Source: Acidobacteriota bacterium
GTDB lineage: Bacteria; Acidobacteriota; Vicinamibacteria; Fen-336
Length of the DNA: 44,475 nt
Direction of reading: 5' to 3'
Assembly: GCA_003222275.1 (NCBI GenBank)
Contig: QHVJ01000028.1
Span: forward strand, 1-44,475
This document shows, piece by piece, positions 33,319-41,300 of this stretch. The notes beneath the pieces are model-generated. The model did not search any database. It worked only from the letters and a program-made list of their open reading frames with translations, and had not been told where the DNA came from. The position numbers were made by a program, and so were the translations under genes. How positions within the stretch are numbered: the stretch's first letter is position 1; every line of letters starts with the position of its first letter.

Positions 33319-34233
33319 ATGCCCTATCGAAGGACGCTGCGGAGAGCTGTGGGTTGCACGGGGATCGGCCTCCACTCCGGCAAGCCCGTCCGCCTCGAGC
33401 TGAAGCCGGCCCCGGCGGAGCACGGCATCCGATTCCTCCGCACCGACGTCGGCGTCGAGATTCCAGCCTCGATCGAGTACCTGGCCCGGCTCGACCATGC
33501 GACGACCCTCAGCCGCAACGGCGTCTCGGTGGACACGGTGGAGCACCTGCTGTCGGCCCTGCACGGCCTCGGCGTCGACGACGCCCTCGTGGAGGTCGAC
33601 GGGCCGGAGGTGCCGATCCTGGACGGGAGCGGTGCCCCCTTCGTCATCCTCATCCACGAGGCCGGCCTCAAGCCCTTGGCCGTCAACCGCCGCTACCTGA
33701 AGATTCTGAAGCCGGTGGACGTGGTGCGGGGCGCGAAATCCATCCGCATCTCCCCCGCGGACCATTTCCGCGTCAGCTACGTGATCGGCTTCGACCACCC
33801 GCTCCTCCGCCACCAGGCGGCTTCGTTCCGTGTCGCCGCCGACACGTTCGCGGAGGACATCGCGCCCGCCCGCACGTTCGGGTTCCTGCGCGAAGTGGAG
33901 ACGCTGCGAAGGAGCGGGCTCGCCCTCGGGGGCAGCCTCGACAACGCGGTGGTGATCGGAGAGACCGGCGTCCTCAACAACCGCCTGCGGTTCAAGGACG
34001 AGTTCGTCCGGCACAAGATCCTCGACGCCATCGGCGACCTGTCCCTGCTCGGCCATCCGGTGGTCGGCCACCTGGAGGCGACGCGCGCCGGCCACGCGCT
34101 CCACGCCGCGCTCTGCCAGCGGCTCTGGGAGAGCCCCGACGCGTGGACGGTGGTCACCCATCCCGAGCTGCCGGTGATGGGGCTGCCCTCGTTGCCGTTG
34201 GCCGCGCCCTCGCCCCGCCTCGCGCTGTCCTGA
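33319..34233 (+). CDS. lpxC: UDP-3-O-acyl-N-acetylglucosamine deacetylase
   Basis: 304 residues. LpxC is the committed zinc-dependent step of lipid A synthesis. The N-terminus RRAVGCTGIGLHSGKPVRLE, the zinc-ligand region VDTVEHLLSALHGLGVDDAL, then KILDAIGDLSLLG and GHLEATRAGHALH (catalytic His) are all present. ATG 33319 is preferred over the ORF-track TTG at 33295. Its presence shows that the organism makes lipid A. It ends with a proline/leucine tail. It is convergent with the DUF1573 gene four bases away, and no terminator is visible between them. Confidence 0.97.
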   Translation: MPYRRTLRRAVGCTGIGLHSGKPVRLELKPAPAEHGIRFLRTDVGVEIPASIEYLARLDHATTLSRNGVSVDTVEHLLSALHGLGVDDALVEVDGPEVPILDGSGAPFVILIHEAGLKPLAVNRRYLKILKPVDVVRGAKSIRISPADHFRVSYVIGFDHPLLRHQAASFRVAADTFAEDIAPARTFGFLREVETLRRSGLALGGSLDNAVVIGETGVLNNRLRFKDEFVRHKILDAIGDLSLLGHPVVGHLEATRAGHALHAALCQRLWESPDAWTVVTHPELPVMGLPSLPLAAPSPRLALS

Positions 34234-34237
34234 CGCG

Positions 34238-34681
34238 CTACTTCGTTTCGGGGGACTTCGTCTCGGGGGGGGCGACCGTCGCTTCCAGCTTCAGCTCGTA
34301 CAGTCCCTTGGCGGGGTCGTTCGACTTGACGAGGACACTCTTCTGCAGCTTCCCCGAGCTCGTGCGCGTCTGCAGGGAGACGAGCAGGCGCGTGCTCGCC
34401 CCGGGCTTCACCACCTTGCTGTAGCCCTCGGCCACCGTGCAGCCGCACGACGTGGTCACGCTGTCGAGCAACAGGTCGGCGTCGCCGAGATTGCGGATGG
34501 AGAACTCCTTCTGCAGCGTCTTGTTCTGGACCGCCTTGCCGAAGTCGAACGACGGCGGCTCCACCGCGATGCGGGGACCGCCGGCGGCCGGCTTGGCCCC
34601 CTCGGGCTTGACGTCGTCCGCCCCCGCGGACAGGGCGCCACCGGCCACCATCACGGCCATCAGCACGAAGGCTCTCCTCAC
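34238..34681 (-). CDS. DUF1573 exported protein
   Basis: 147 residues. The N-terminal signal peptide (RRAFVLMAVMVAGGALSAGA) is followed by one DUF1573 Ig-like beta domain: IAVEPPSFDFGKAVQNKTLQ, FSIRNLGDADLLLDSVTTSC, GCTVAEGYSKVVKPGAS. The TSCGCT motif is the family hallmark. The role is unknown; many members are periplasmic or surface proteins. GTG 34681 overlaps the stop of the upstream gene (GTGA), so it is translated with the sigma factor/STAS operon. Confidence 0.9.
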   Translation of the reverse strand: MRRAFVLMAVMVAGGALSAGADDVKPEGAKPAAGGPRIAVEPPSFDFGKAVQNKTLQKEFSIRNLGDADLLLDSVTTSCGCTVAEGYSKVVKPGASTRLLVSLQTRTSSGKLQKSVLVKSNDPAKGLYELKLEATVAPPETKSPETK

Positions 34682-34983
34682 AGCGCCCTCCCGGCGGTGC
34701 GCCCCCGCCCCTTCTTCTTCCCGGCGGTGAGCTTCCGCATGTATGCGTCGAGCATCTCGTTCTCGTACGTGACCGAGTTCAGGAACAGGCTCTCGACCAG
34801 GTACCGCTTGCGCTCCTCCTCGGTCATCTGGTCCACCAGCCCCTGGATCTCCTTCATCATATCGTCGAAGGACACCCGCAGCTCGTGCTTGAGCGTCACC
34901 TCGCGGTACAGGGCCTCGAGCACGCCCAGCAGGTCTCCGTCGAGGGACAGCTCGTAGCCGGAGGTCAGGCGGACCTTACGCAT
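34678..34983 (-). CDS. Conserved-looking 101-residue protein of unknown function
   Basis: 101 residues, mostly helical by composition: LSLDGDLLGVLEALYREVTL, VSFDDMMKEIQGLVDQMTEE, ERKRYLVESLFLNSVTYENE, then a basic tail (GKKKGRGRTAGRA). No membrane segment, cysteine motif or known domain was recognised. It overlaps the STAS gene by eight bases upstream and DUF1573 by four downstream, so the three are strictly coupled. Position suggests a partner of the STAS protein or sigma factor, but nothing in the sequence proves that. Confidence 0.8.
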   Translation of the reverse strand: MRKVRLTSGYELSLDGDLLGVLEALYREVTLKHELRVSFDDMMKEIQGLVDQMTEEERKRYLVESLFLNSVTYENEMLDAYMRKLTAGKKKGRGRTAGRAL

Positions 34984-35344
34984 CGCCTTGCCCCTTCGCC
35001 TTGCGCGCGCCGAACGCCTCCACCGCCGCCGCCTCCTCGCGATGGATGTCCATGATCTTGTGCACGCCGGTCATGGACAGCATGGTCTCCACGCGGGGCT
35101 GCAGCCCGGAGAGCTTGAGCACCCCCCCGCGGTCCTGCAGCAGCCGCCGCACGTCCATGAGGCAGCCGATCGAGGCGCTATCGATGTAGCCCACCGCCGC
35201 GAGGTCGATGACGACCTTGCGGGCGCCTCCCTCCACGAGCTGCCGCACCTCGGCGAAGAAGGGGGCGAGGTTCGGGTAGGTGAGCTTGGGCTCCTTCACG
35301 CGGACGATCTTCACGTCGCCGCTGTCCGCCACCGCCAGCTGCAT
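34976..35344 (-). CDS. STAS-domain anti-sigma factor antagonist-like protein
   Basis: 122 residues from ATG 35344, chosen over GTG 35347 because GGAGGTGAAGTG gives ideal spacing. One STAS domain: VVIDLAAVGYIDSASIGCLM, with the Ser of the IDS motif at the position phosphorylated in SpoIIAA, then RRLLQDRGGVLKLSGLQPRV. Such proteins switch anti-sigma kinases through phosphorylation. No kinase is encoded nearby. It begins a few bases after the ECF sigma gene, suggesting a shared regulatory unit. Confidence 0.88.
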   Translation of the reverse strand: MQLAVADSGDVKIVRVKEPKLTYPNLAPFFAEVRQLVEGGARKVVIDLAAVGYIDSASIGCLMDVRRLLQDRGGVLKLSGLQPRVETMLSMTGVHKIMDIHREEAAAVEAFGARKAKGQGDA

Positions 35345-35348
35345 CACT

Positions 35349-35975
35349 TCACCTCCGGGCCTGGAGCCGCGCCGGGCCCCCCGCGCTTCTCCGACTGCGT
35401 CCCGGCTGCTGGGCGCGCAGCAGCAGCCGGGCGAGCTCCTCCCGTCCCCGGTTGATCCGGCTCTTCACCGTGCCCTCGGGCAGGTGGAGCTGGTCGGCCA
35501 TCTCCTGGTAGCTGAGGCCCTGCAGGTCGCGGAGCACGACCGCCTCCCGCAGCTTCGCGGGCAGGGACTCGAGGCCGCGGCGCAGGAAGCTCCGCCGATC
35601 GCGATCCTCCAGGGCCCGATGGGGGTTGCTGCCCGGCGACGCGGGCGCGAGGTCGAAGGCCACGAGGTCCTCGACCAGCACCTCCCGCTCGCGCTTGCTG
35701 GCCCGGTAGTGGTCGATGCAGTAGTTGCGGGCCACGCTGCTGAGCCAGGTCGAGAAGTCGGCGTCACGGTTGAACTTGTCGAGGCTGCGGAAGAGCTTGA
35801 TGAAGACGTCCTGGGTGAGGTCCTCCGCCTCGTCGTGCTTGCCCGTGAACTTGTAGGCGATGTGGAAGACCTTGCGCCAGTAGCGGACGACGATTCCGTC
35901 CCACGCGGCGTTGTCCTTCCGCAGGCACCGCTCGATGAGCTCGGCGTCGGGGACCGGCCGGAGGGCGTCGTCCAT
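35349..35975 (-). CDS. ECF (group 4) RNA polymerase sigma factor
   Basis: 208 residues. Region 2 (WRKVFHIAYKFTGKHDEAED, LTQDVFIKLFRSLDKFN, FSTWLSSVARNYCIDHYR) and region 4 (LPAKLREAVVLRDLQGLSYQ, MADQLHLPEGTVKSRINRGR) are complete; regions 1 and 3 are absent. It directs polymerase to a stress or envelope regulon. The usual zinc anti-sigma gene does not follow; a STAS protein does instead. It has its own promoter (35994-36022). Confidence 0.95.
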   Translation of the reverse strand: MDDALRPVPDAELIERCLRKDNAAWDGIVVRYWRKVFHIAYKFTGKHDEAEDLTQDVFIKLFRSLDKFNRDADFSTWLSSVARNYCIDHYRASKREREVLVEDLVAFDLAPASPGSNPHRALEDRDRRSFLRRGLESLPAKLREAVVLRDLQGLSYQEMADQLHLPEGTVKSRINRGREELARLLLRAQQPGRSRRSAGGPARLQARR

Positions 35976-35993
35976 GTCACACGGCGAAGCTCG

Positions 35994-36022
35994 ATGTTAG
36001 AAGGTCGCCGGGCCTGAAGCAA
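35994..36022 (-). promoter_or_regulatory. Candidate sigma-70 promoter of the ECF sigma operon
   Basis: On the minus strand TTGCTT (36022-36017), a 17-base spacer and TAACAT (35999-35994) lie about 20 bases before the ATG at 35975. Spacing is ideal and each box matches four of six positions. It occupies the 54-base gap after the P1-nuclease-like gene. Confidence 0.5.
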
Positions 36023-36029
36023 ATATCTG

Positions 36030-36848
36030 CTAACGGAGCTCGGGACGTCCCGCCGCGGTCCATGCCGAGTACCAGTAGCTGCCCACGTCGCCCGCGGCCT
36101 CGCTCAGGCGGTCGCGGAGGATGCGGCCCGCCCGCTGCTCGAGCATCTCGTAATAGAGCTCGGTGTAGCCGCCCTGCCCGCGGTGGGCGAGGTCCTCCTG
36201 ATAGAGCAGGTTGTCGAGCCACACGTAGGTGTCGTTGATCATCGCGAACACGTAGTCGCGCGGGTTGTCGAGGTAGCGGGCGGTCTCGGGGTCGAGCTTG
36301 AGCCGGTTCTGCATCGCCTCGGGCAGCCGCGTGCTGAAGCGCACCCACAGGCCGTGCTGCTCGGTCTTCTGCCCGTCGGCGTTGTCGGTGAGGGCGAGGG
36401 GGTTGTGGAGGTCGGCCACGAAGCCGGCGAGCTGGTCCGACTCCGCCAGGATGCGGTTCTTGTCGTTCGCCTTGAACGCGTCGACGAGGCGCTGGTAGCT
36501 CTGCTCGATGAGCCAGGGCAGGCGCCCGGCCTTCTCCCCCGCCTCGCCGAACTTCGCCTTCATGTCCGCTTCGGTATGCGGCATGTCGGCGAACGGGAAG
36601 GACATGAGCCGGTCGGCCGCGAAGCGGCGGTCCACTCCTTCCTCCGGCACCACGGCCTCCGGGGAGAGCGAGGGCATCTCCAGCCGGTGGTTCTTGTAGA
36701 ACGGCTTCAGTCCCTTGGGGAGGGTGTCGATGGCGTGGGCGTTCACGGCCTGGTGGGCGATGGGTCCCCAGGCGCGGGCCGGGCCCCCCGCGAGCATGAT
36801 CGCGGCGGCCAGGGCCGCCACCCGGAGAAGCTTCAGGGGCTGGGACAT
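36030..36848 (-). CDS. Exported S1/P1 nuclease / zinc phospholipase C fold protein
   Basis: 272 residues. A signal peptide (LLRVAALAAAIMLAGGPARA) precedes a mature N-terminus WGPIAHQAVNAHA. The N-terminal Trp followed by His is the zinc-site arrangement of this superfamily. DQLAGFVADLHNPLALTDNA and TEQHGLWVRF supply further ligand-like Asp and His residues. It is probably a periplasmic or secreted phosphoesterase; nuclease and phospholipase activities cannot be told apart here. ATG 36848 is 12 bases after GAGGAGG. It follows comF by 17 bases. Confidence 0.75.
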   Translation of the reverse strand: MSQPLKLLRVAALAAAIMLAGGPARAWGPIAHQAVNAHAIDTLPKGLKPFYKNHRLEMPSLSPEAVVPEEGVDRRFAADRLMSFPFADMPHTEADMKAKFGEAGEKAGRLPWLIEQSYQRLVDAFKANDKNRILAESDQLAGFVADLHNPLALTDNADGQKTEQHGLWVRFSTRLPEAMQNRLKLDPETARYLDNPRDYVFAMINDTYVWLDNLLYQEDLAHRGQGGYTELYYEMLEQRAGRILRDRLSEAAGDVGSYWYSAWTAAGRPELR

Positions 36849-36865
36849 GGAAATTGGGTTCCTCC

Positions 36866-37603
36866 TCAGACGACCCGGGCGGCGGTCAGCACGCGCACCT
36901 CGGCCGCGCCCGCGGCCGCCAGCACACGGGCGCACGCCATCGCCGTGGCGCCGGTCGTGAAGACGTCGTCCACGAGCACCGCCACCCGTCCCGCCACCCG
37001 TCCCTTGCCGCGGGCGGCGAACGCGCCGGCGACGTTGGTGCGGCGGGCGGCGCCGGACAGGCCGGTCTGGGCCGCGGTGTCCTTGCGGCGCACGAGCACC
37101 TCGGCCACGGTGAGGCCGGAGCGCCGGCCCAGCTCGGCGGCGAGCAGCTCGGCCTGGTTGAAGCCGCGCTCGCGCCGGCGCCGGGGATGCAGCGGCACGG
37201 GCACGAGGACGGCGCCGGCGTCGAGGAGGCTCCGCACGTCCTCCCGCCTCAGCATCGCCTCGGCCAGTCGCGCCGCCACCCGCCGCCGGCCGCGATACTT
37301 CAGCTCGTGGAGGGCCGTGCGCAGCGGGCCCTCGAAGGGCCCCAGGCTGGCCCCGGCGCGGAAGGGGGTGAGCCCTCGCCGACACCTCGGGCAGCCGGCT
37401 TTCGCTCGGACGGCGCCGGGCAGCGGCAGCCCGCATGGGCAGGCGGGAATGACGTGGACGGGCAGGGCGGCCCAGCACGCCTCGCAAAGCGGTCCGCGGG
37501 TCGGCGAGGTCAGCTCGGCCGCGCAAGCGGGGCAGCGCGAGGGGAAGACGACGGCCAGCAGGGGATCGAAGAGCCCCTTGCGGGCCAGGGAGGCCAGGTT
37601 CAC
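36866..37603 (-). CDS. comF: ComF-family phosphoribosyltransferase-like protein
   Basis: 245 residues from GTG 37603, which overlaps the stop of the DksA-like gene. An N-terminal zinc-ribbon-like region with CPAC, CEAC, CPCG and CPRC is followed by a PRTase fold with HELKYRGRRRVAARLAEAML, VPVPLHPRRRRERGFNQAEL and the PRPP loop VAVLVDDVFTTGATAMACAR. ComF proteins act in DNA uptake during transformation in some bacteria; in others the role is unknown. No other competence gene is in the window. Confidence 0.9.
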   Translation of the reverse strand: MNLASLARKGLFDPLLAVVFPSRCPACAAELTSPTRGPLCEACWAALPVHVIPACPCGLPLPGAVRAKAGCPRCRRGLTPFRAGASLGPFEGPLRTALHELKYRGRRRVAARLAEAMLRREDVRSLLDAGAVLVPVPLHPRRRRERGFNQAELLAAELGRRSGLTVAEVLVRRKDTAAQTGLSGAARRTNVAGAFAARGKGRVAGRVAVLVDDVFTTGATAMACARVLAAAGAAEVRVLTAARVV

Positions 37604-37953
37604 AGGAGGCCCTGCTCCTGCTTCTCCTGACAGGAGATGCACCGCTTGGCCCACGGCACCGCCTCCAGGCGCTTGCGGTCCATCTCGTCCTCGCACACGA
37701 CGCAGACGCCGAAGCGCCGGTCGTCGATGCGGACGAGCGCCTCGTCGACCAGCTGCAACATGTCGCGCTCGTTGTTGGACAGGCTGAAGAGGAACTCCTT
37801 GGTGTAGGAGTTCGACGCCTTGTCAGCGATGTCCTGCGCGCCTTCCTCGTCGGCCTCCTTGCCGTAGGTCTTGTTCTTCTCGTACGCCTCCAGGATCTCC
37901 TTCTTCTTCTGGACCAGCTTCTCCCGGAAGAGCTTCAACTTCTTGTTTTCCAT
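37600..37953 (-). CDS. dksA: DksA/TraR-family transcription factor
   Basis: 117 residues. A long coiled coil (KLKLFREKLVQKKKEILEAY) carries DIADKA, a match to the DxxDxA tip that enters the RNA-polymerase secondary channel. The C-terminal zinc finger is C4 (CVVC ... CISC). DksA proteins sensitise polymerase to ppGpp and adjust rRNA transcription. It sits in a run with ribosome-assembly genes, which suits that role. Start ATG 37953, 12 bases after the AAA+ gene. Confidence 0.9.
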   Translation of the reverse strand: MENKKLKLFREKLVQKKKEILEAYEKNKTYGKEADEEGAQDIADKASNSYTKEFLFSLSNNERDMLQLVDEALVRIDDRRFGVCVVCEDEMDRKRLEAVPWAKRCISCQEKQEQGLL

Positions 37954-37965
37954 GTTCTCTTTCTC

Positions 37966-38925
37966 TCAGGGAATCCCGTACCGCCGGCGCTTCTCCCACA
38001 GGGCCTTGCGGCTGATGCCGAGGATGGCCGCGGCCTTGGTCTGGCTGCCCGAGACCTGCTCGAGCACGTAGCGGATGTACGACGCTTCGACCTCCCGCAG
38101 CGAAGGCCGCTGCTCGCGGCCGGCCCACAGCGTCGCCGGCTGCTCCCGCACCTGCGGCGGGAGCGCCGCCGGCTCGATCAGCTCGCCCGGGCCCGGGCTG
38201 TACAGGGCCGAGCGCTCGACCGCTCCGCGCAGCTCGCGGACGTTGCCCGGCCACGGGTAGCCCTTGAGCGCGATCATCGCCTCCTCCGCGAAGCCGCGCG
38301 CCTGGGTCGAATGGCGCTCGCGCTCGCGCGCGAGGAACGCCTCCGCGAGCGGCCGGATGTCCTGCGGCCTCTCGCGCAGCGGGGGCAGCGTGAGGGGAAC
38401 GACGCTGAGGCGGTGGTAGAGGTCGTCGCGGAACGTACCCGCGGTGACCGCCTTCCGGAGGTCGAGGCGGGAGGCGGACACGAAGCGCACCTCCACCTCG
38501 AGGGTCCGCGTGCCGCCCAGGCGCTCGAAGCGCTTCTCTTCCACGACGCGCAGCAGCTTGGCCTGGAGGGCGAGGGTCAGGTCCTCGATCTGATCGAAGA
38601 ACAGGGTGCCCCCCGCGGCGAGCTCGATCTTGCCCGCCTTGGCCTGCCGCGCGTCGGTGAACGCTCCGCGCTCGTGGCCGAACAGCTCCGACTCGAGCAG
38701 GTCTTCCGGGATCGACGGACAGTGGACCTTGATGAACGGGCCGTCCCGACGAGCGCCCTTGTAGTGCAGCCAGTGGGCGAGGAGGTCCTTGCCGGTGCCG
38801 CTCTCCCCCTGGATGAGGACCGGGCTCTTGGCCTCGGCCAGCCGGACCGCGACCTGGAGCAGCTCCCGCATGGCCGGCGACTCGGCGATGACGCCGGAGA
38901 GCGCCTCGTGGACGACCGCGCTCAT
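37966..38925 (-). CDS. Sigma-54-type AAA+ regulator without receiver domain, altered Walker B
   Basis: 319 residues from ATG 38925, with GAGGTGGCGGG upstream and ATGA overlap with rsfS. It has only an AAA+ domain and a C-terminal Fis-type helix-turn-helix (YVLEQVSGSQTKAAAILGIS, then RKALWEKRRRYGIP). Walker A is GESGTGKD. The sigma-54 contact loop reads GAFTDA (87-92) instead of GAFTGA. Walker B reads FFDQIED, with Gln112 where the hydrolytic Glu normally lies. The arginine-finger region (TFRDDLYHRLSVVPLTLPPL) is intact. It looks like an NtrC/PspF relative that may bind ATP but hydrolyse it poorly. Target promoters are unknown. Confidence 0.9.
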   Translation of the reverse strand: MSAVVHEALSGVIAESPAMRELLQVAVRLAEAKSPVLIQGESGTGKDLLAHWLHYKGARRDGPFIKVHCPSIPEDLLESELFGHERGAFTDARQAKAGKIELAAGGTLFFDQIEDLTLALQAKLLRVVEEKRFERLGGTRTLEVEVRFVSASRLDLRKAVTAGTFRDDLYHRLSVVPLTLPPLRERPQDIRPLAEAFLARERERHSTQARGFAEEAMIALKGYPWPGNVRELRGAVERSALYSPGPGELIEPAALPPQVREQPATLWAGREQRPSLREVEASYIRYVLEQVSGSQTKAAAILGISRKALWEKRRRYGIP

Positions 38926-39266
38926 CCCGCCACCTCGCGGCGCTCGGCCCCGCCCCACAGACGCTCGAGGTCGTAGAAGGCGCGCGTGCGCTCGGTGAAG
39001 ACGTGAACGACGAAATCCGCGTAGTCGAGGAGGATCCACTCCTGGCGCGGGTAGCCCTCCACGTGGTTCGGCCGCAATCCCGCGTCGCGCATCGTCTCCA
39101 GCACGGCGTCGGCGATGGCCAGGATCTGCTTCTGGTTCGCGCCCGAGGCGAGGACGAAGTAATCGGTGAAGGCGACCGCCTTGCGCAGGTCGAGGATCAC
39201 GACCTCACTCGCCTTCTTGCCGAGGGCAGCGCGGGCCGCGCGCTCGATGGCCACGTGCGCCTTCAC
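38922..39266 (-). CDS. rsfS: Ribosomal silencing factor RsfS
   Basis: 114 residues, normal length. Conserved core: VVILDLRKAVAFTDYFVLAS, GANQKQILAIADAVLETM, WILLDYADFVVHVFTERTRA. RsfS binds L14 on the large subunit and blocks subunit joining during starvation. GTG 39266 overlaps the nadD stop (GTGA). The C-terminus overlaps the next gene by four bases. Confidence 0.96.
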   Translation of the reverse strand: MKAHVAIERAARAALGKKASEVVILDLRKAVAFTDYFVLASGANQKQILAIADAVLETMRDAGLRPNHVEGYPRQEWILLDYADFVVHVFTERTRAFYDLERLWGGAERREVAG

Positions 39267-39889
39267 CGGTAGAGTCCTCGCTTGGCGATGTAGTCGGCCA
39301 CGGTTTCCGGCACCAGGTAGCGGATGCTGAGGCCCTCCTTCACCCGCCGGCGGATGTCGGTGGCGGAGACGGCCAGGCCCGGGCCGGGCACGCGAACGTC
39401 TTCCGCTCGCTCTTCAATGCGGAGGGGACTCTCCGGTTGCCCCCGGCCCCCCGTCGGCGGCTGGCCATGGCCGCCGTCTTCGCGGCCGTCCTCCGGCCGC
39501 GTCACGACGGCCACCGTGCACATCCGGAGGATGCGGTCGTGATCCTTCCACGTCGGGAGCTCCGGGAACGTATCGCTGCCGACGATGAGCACGACCGCGT
39601 CGCCGGGGCGCTCGTCGCGCAGCCGGGCGATGGTGTCCACCGTGTAGCTCGGTCCCTCGCGCCGCAGCTCGAGGTCATCGGCCACGAAGAGCGGGTTCAG
39701 CGCGGTGGCCAGCGCGACCATGGCGTAGCGGTCGCGCGCCGAGCTGGCGGGGGCCGTGCGGTGCGGCGGGACCTGGGCGGGCAGGAAGCGGACCTCGTCG
39801 AGGCCGAGTCCCTCGCGGGCGTTCTCCGCCGCGCGCAGGTGGCCGAGATGGATGGGATCGAAGGTGCCGCCCATGATGCCCACCCTCAA
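39263..39889 (-). CDS. nadD: Nicotinate-nucleotide adenylyltransferase
   Basis: 208 residues from TTG 39889, which overlaps the obgE stop (TTGA) and gives the family start RVGIMGGTFDPIHLGHLRAA. The ORF-track start lies deep in obgE. NadD forms nicotinate adenine dinucleotide on the way to NAD. VLIVGSDTFPELPTWKDHDR and VSATDIRRRVKEGLSIRYLV are conserved. Between them is a glycine/proline-rich stretch (EDGREDGGHGQPPTGGRGQP) in place of the usual shorter loop. GTG 39883 and ATG 39874 are alternative starts. Confidence 0.93.
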   Translation of the reverse strand: MRVGIMGGTFDPIHLGHLRAAENAREGLGLDEVRFLPAQVPPHRTAPASSARDRYAMVALATALNPLFVADDLELRREGPSYTVDTIARLRDERPGDAVVLIVGSDTFPELPTWKDHDRILRMCTVAVVTRPEDGREDGGHGQPPTGGRGQPESPLRIEERAEDVRVPGPGLAVSATDIRRRVKEGLSIRYLVPETVADYIAKRGLYR

Positions 39890-40908
39890 GGATGAGTCTC
39901 GAGCGCGCGGACGGCCGCCTCGCGCACCAGGCGGGCGAGCGAGCGCCTCAGCTCGGCGAGCCCTTCGCCGGTGACCGCGGAGACGGGCCGGACCTCCAGG
40001 CCGAGCCGCCGCGCCTCCTCCTCCAGCGCCGCCAGCGGATCGGGCTCGCTCACCACGTCCCGCTTGGTGGCGACCACGATCTGCGGGCGCTCGAGGAGCG
40101 CGGCGTCCCAGTGCCGTACCTCTTCGCGAACCGCGCGGAGGTCGGAGACGGGGTCGCGACCGCTCGTCCCCGAGACGTCGACCACGTGCACGAGCGCCCG
40201 CGTGCGCTCCACGTGCCGGAGGAACTGCAGGCCGAGCCCCGAGCCGTCGTGGGCGCCTTCGATGATGCCGGGGATGTCGGCGACCACGAAGCCGTCGCCG
40301 TCGGTCTCCACGACGCCGAGCACCGGGGAGAGCGTCGTGAAGGGATAGTCGCCGATCTTGGGCCGCGCCGCCGAGAGGCGCGAGAGCAGCGTCGACTTGC
40401 CCGCGTTGGGGAAGCCGAGCAGCCCCACGTCGGCGATGAGGCGCAGGTCCAACCGCAGCCATCGCTCCTCGCCCTCCCCGCCGGGCTCGGCCTCGCGGGG
40501 CGCGCGGTTGCGATTGGAGAGGAAGGCCTGGTTGCCCTTCCCCCCCCGCCCGCCGTGGACGAGGAGGAGCCGTTCGCCATCGGTCAACACCTCGCCCAGC
40601 TTCTCCCCGGTGGGCTCGTCGGAGGCCATCGTGCCGGGAGGAACCGAGATGAGGATGTCGGCACCGCGGGCGCCCGTGCGGTTGGACGGCCCGCCGTGCT
40701 CGCCGCGTTCGGCGCGGTATTCGGTGTGGTAGCGCAGGGGCAGGAGCGTGTTCTGGTGGGACACGGCGTGCAGGAAGACGCTGCCGCCGTCGCCGCCGTT
40801 ACCCCCGTCGGGGCCGCCCCGGGGAACGTAAGGCTCCCGTCGGAAGCTCACGCAGCCGCGGCCCCCGTTTCCCCCCTTGACGAAGATCTTGACCCGATCG
40901 ACGAACAT
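39886..40908 (-). CDS. obgE: Obg-family GTPase
   Basis: 340 residues. The glycine-rich Obg fold (FVKGGNGGRGCVSFRREPYV; GGPDGGNGGDGGSVF) precedes the G domain, with G1 GFPNAGKSTLLSRL and G3 DIPGIIEGAHDGSGLGLQF. It ends soon after the G domain, so the variable C-terminal domain is absent, as in many species. Obg GTPases act in 50S maturation and the stringent response. It sits in the standard rplU-rpmA-obgE order. Confidence 0.97.
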   Translation of the reverse strand: MFVDRVKIFVKGGNGGRGCVSFRREPYVPRGGPDGGNGGDGGSVFLHAVSHQNTLLPLRYHTEYRAERGEHGGPSNRTGARGADILISVPPGTMASDEPTGEKLGEVLTDGERLLLVHGGRGGKGNQAFLSNRNRAPREAEPGGEGEERWLRLDLRLIADVGLLGFPNAGKSTLLSRLSAARPKIGDYPFTTLSPVLGVVETDGDGFVVADIPGIIEGAHDGSGLGLQFLRHVERTRALVHVVDVSGTSGRDPVSDLRAVREEVRHWDAALLERPQIVVATKRDVVSEPDPLAALEEEARRLGLEVRPVSAVTGEGLAELRRSLARLVREAAVRALETHP

Positions 40909-40960
40909 CGCTGAACCGATTCCGGCCCCCCGCCCTCGCGGACGGTGGCCGCGGCGCTCC

Positions 40961-41221
40961 CTACGGTGCCGCGGGGACGACGCTCACGCGCAGACCGCGC
41001 GCGCCGTGGTCCTCGAACCGGACGACACCCCCGGCCCGGGCGAAGAGGGTGTGGTCCTTGCCCACCCCGACGTTCTTCCCGGCCTTCCACTTCGTGCCGT
41101 GCTGGCGGACCAGGATGGTGCCGCCCTTGACCCGCTCGCCGCCGAAGCGCTTGACGCCGAGGCGCTGAGCATTGCTGTCCCGTCCGTTCCGGCTCGAACC
41201 CTGTCCCTTCTTGTGCGCCAT
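40961..41221 (-). CDS. rpmA: 50S ribosomal protein L27
   Basis: 86 residues. The start [20 protein letters not shown] and the segment [20 protein letters not shown] are canonical L27; the N-terminus reaches the peptidyl-transferase centre. There is no cleavable N-terminal extension of the Firmicutes type. It lies 79 bases downstream of rplU. Confidence 0.98.
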   Translation of the reverse strand: MAHKKGQGSSRNGRDSNAQRLGVKRFGGERVKGGTILVRQHGTKWKAGKNVGVGKDHTLFARAGGVVRFEDHGARGLRVSVVPAAP

Positions 41222-41300
41222 GCGCCAACCTCACAAAAACATTGGAGCGGCGCCGGGGGACCCCGGGGCCGCTCGGGCCGTCGCCTTGTTTGTCCCCGGC

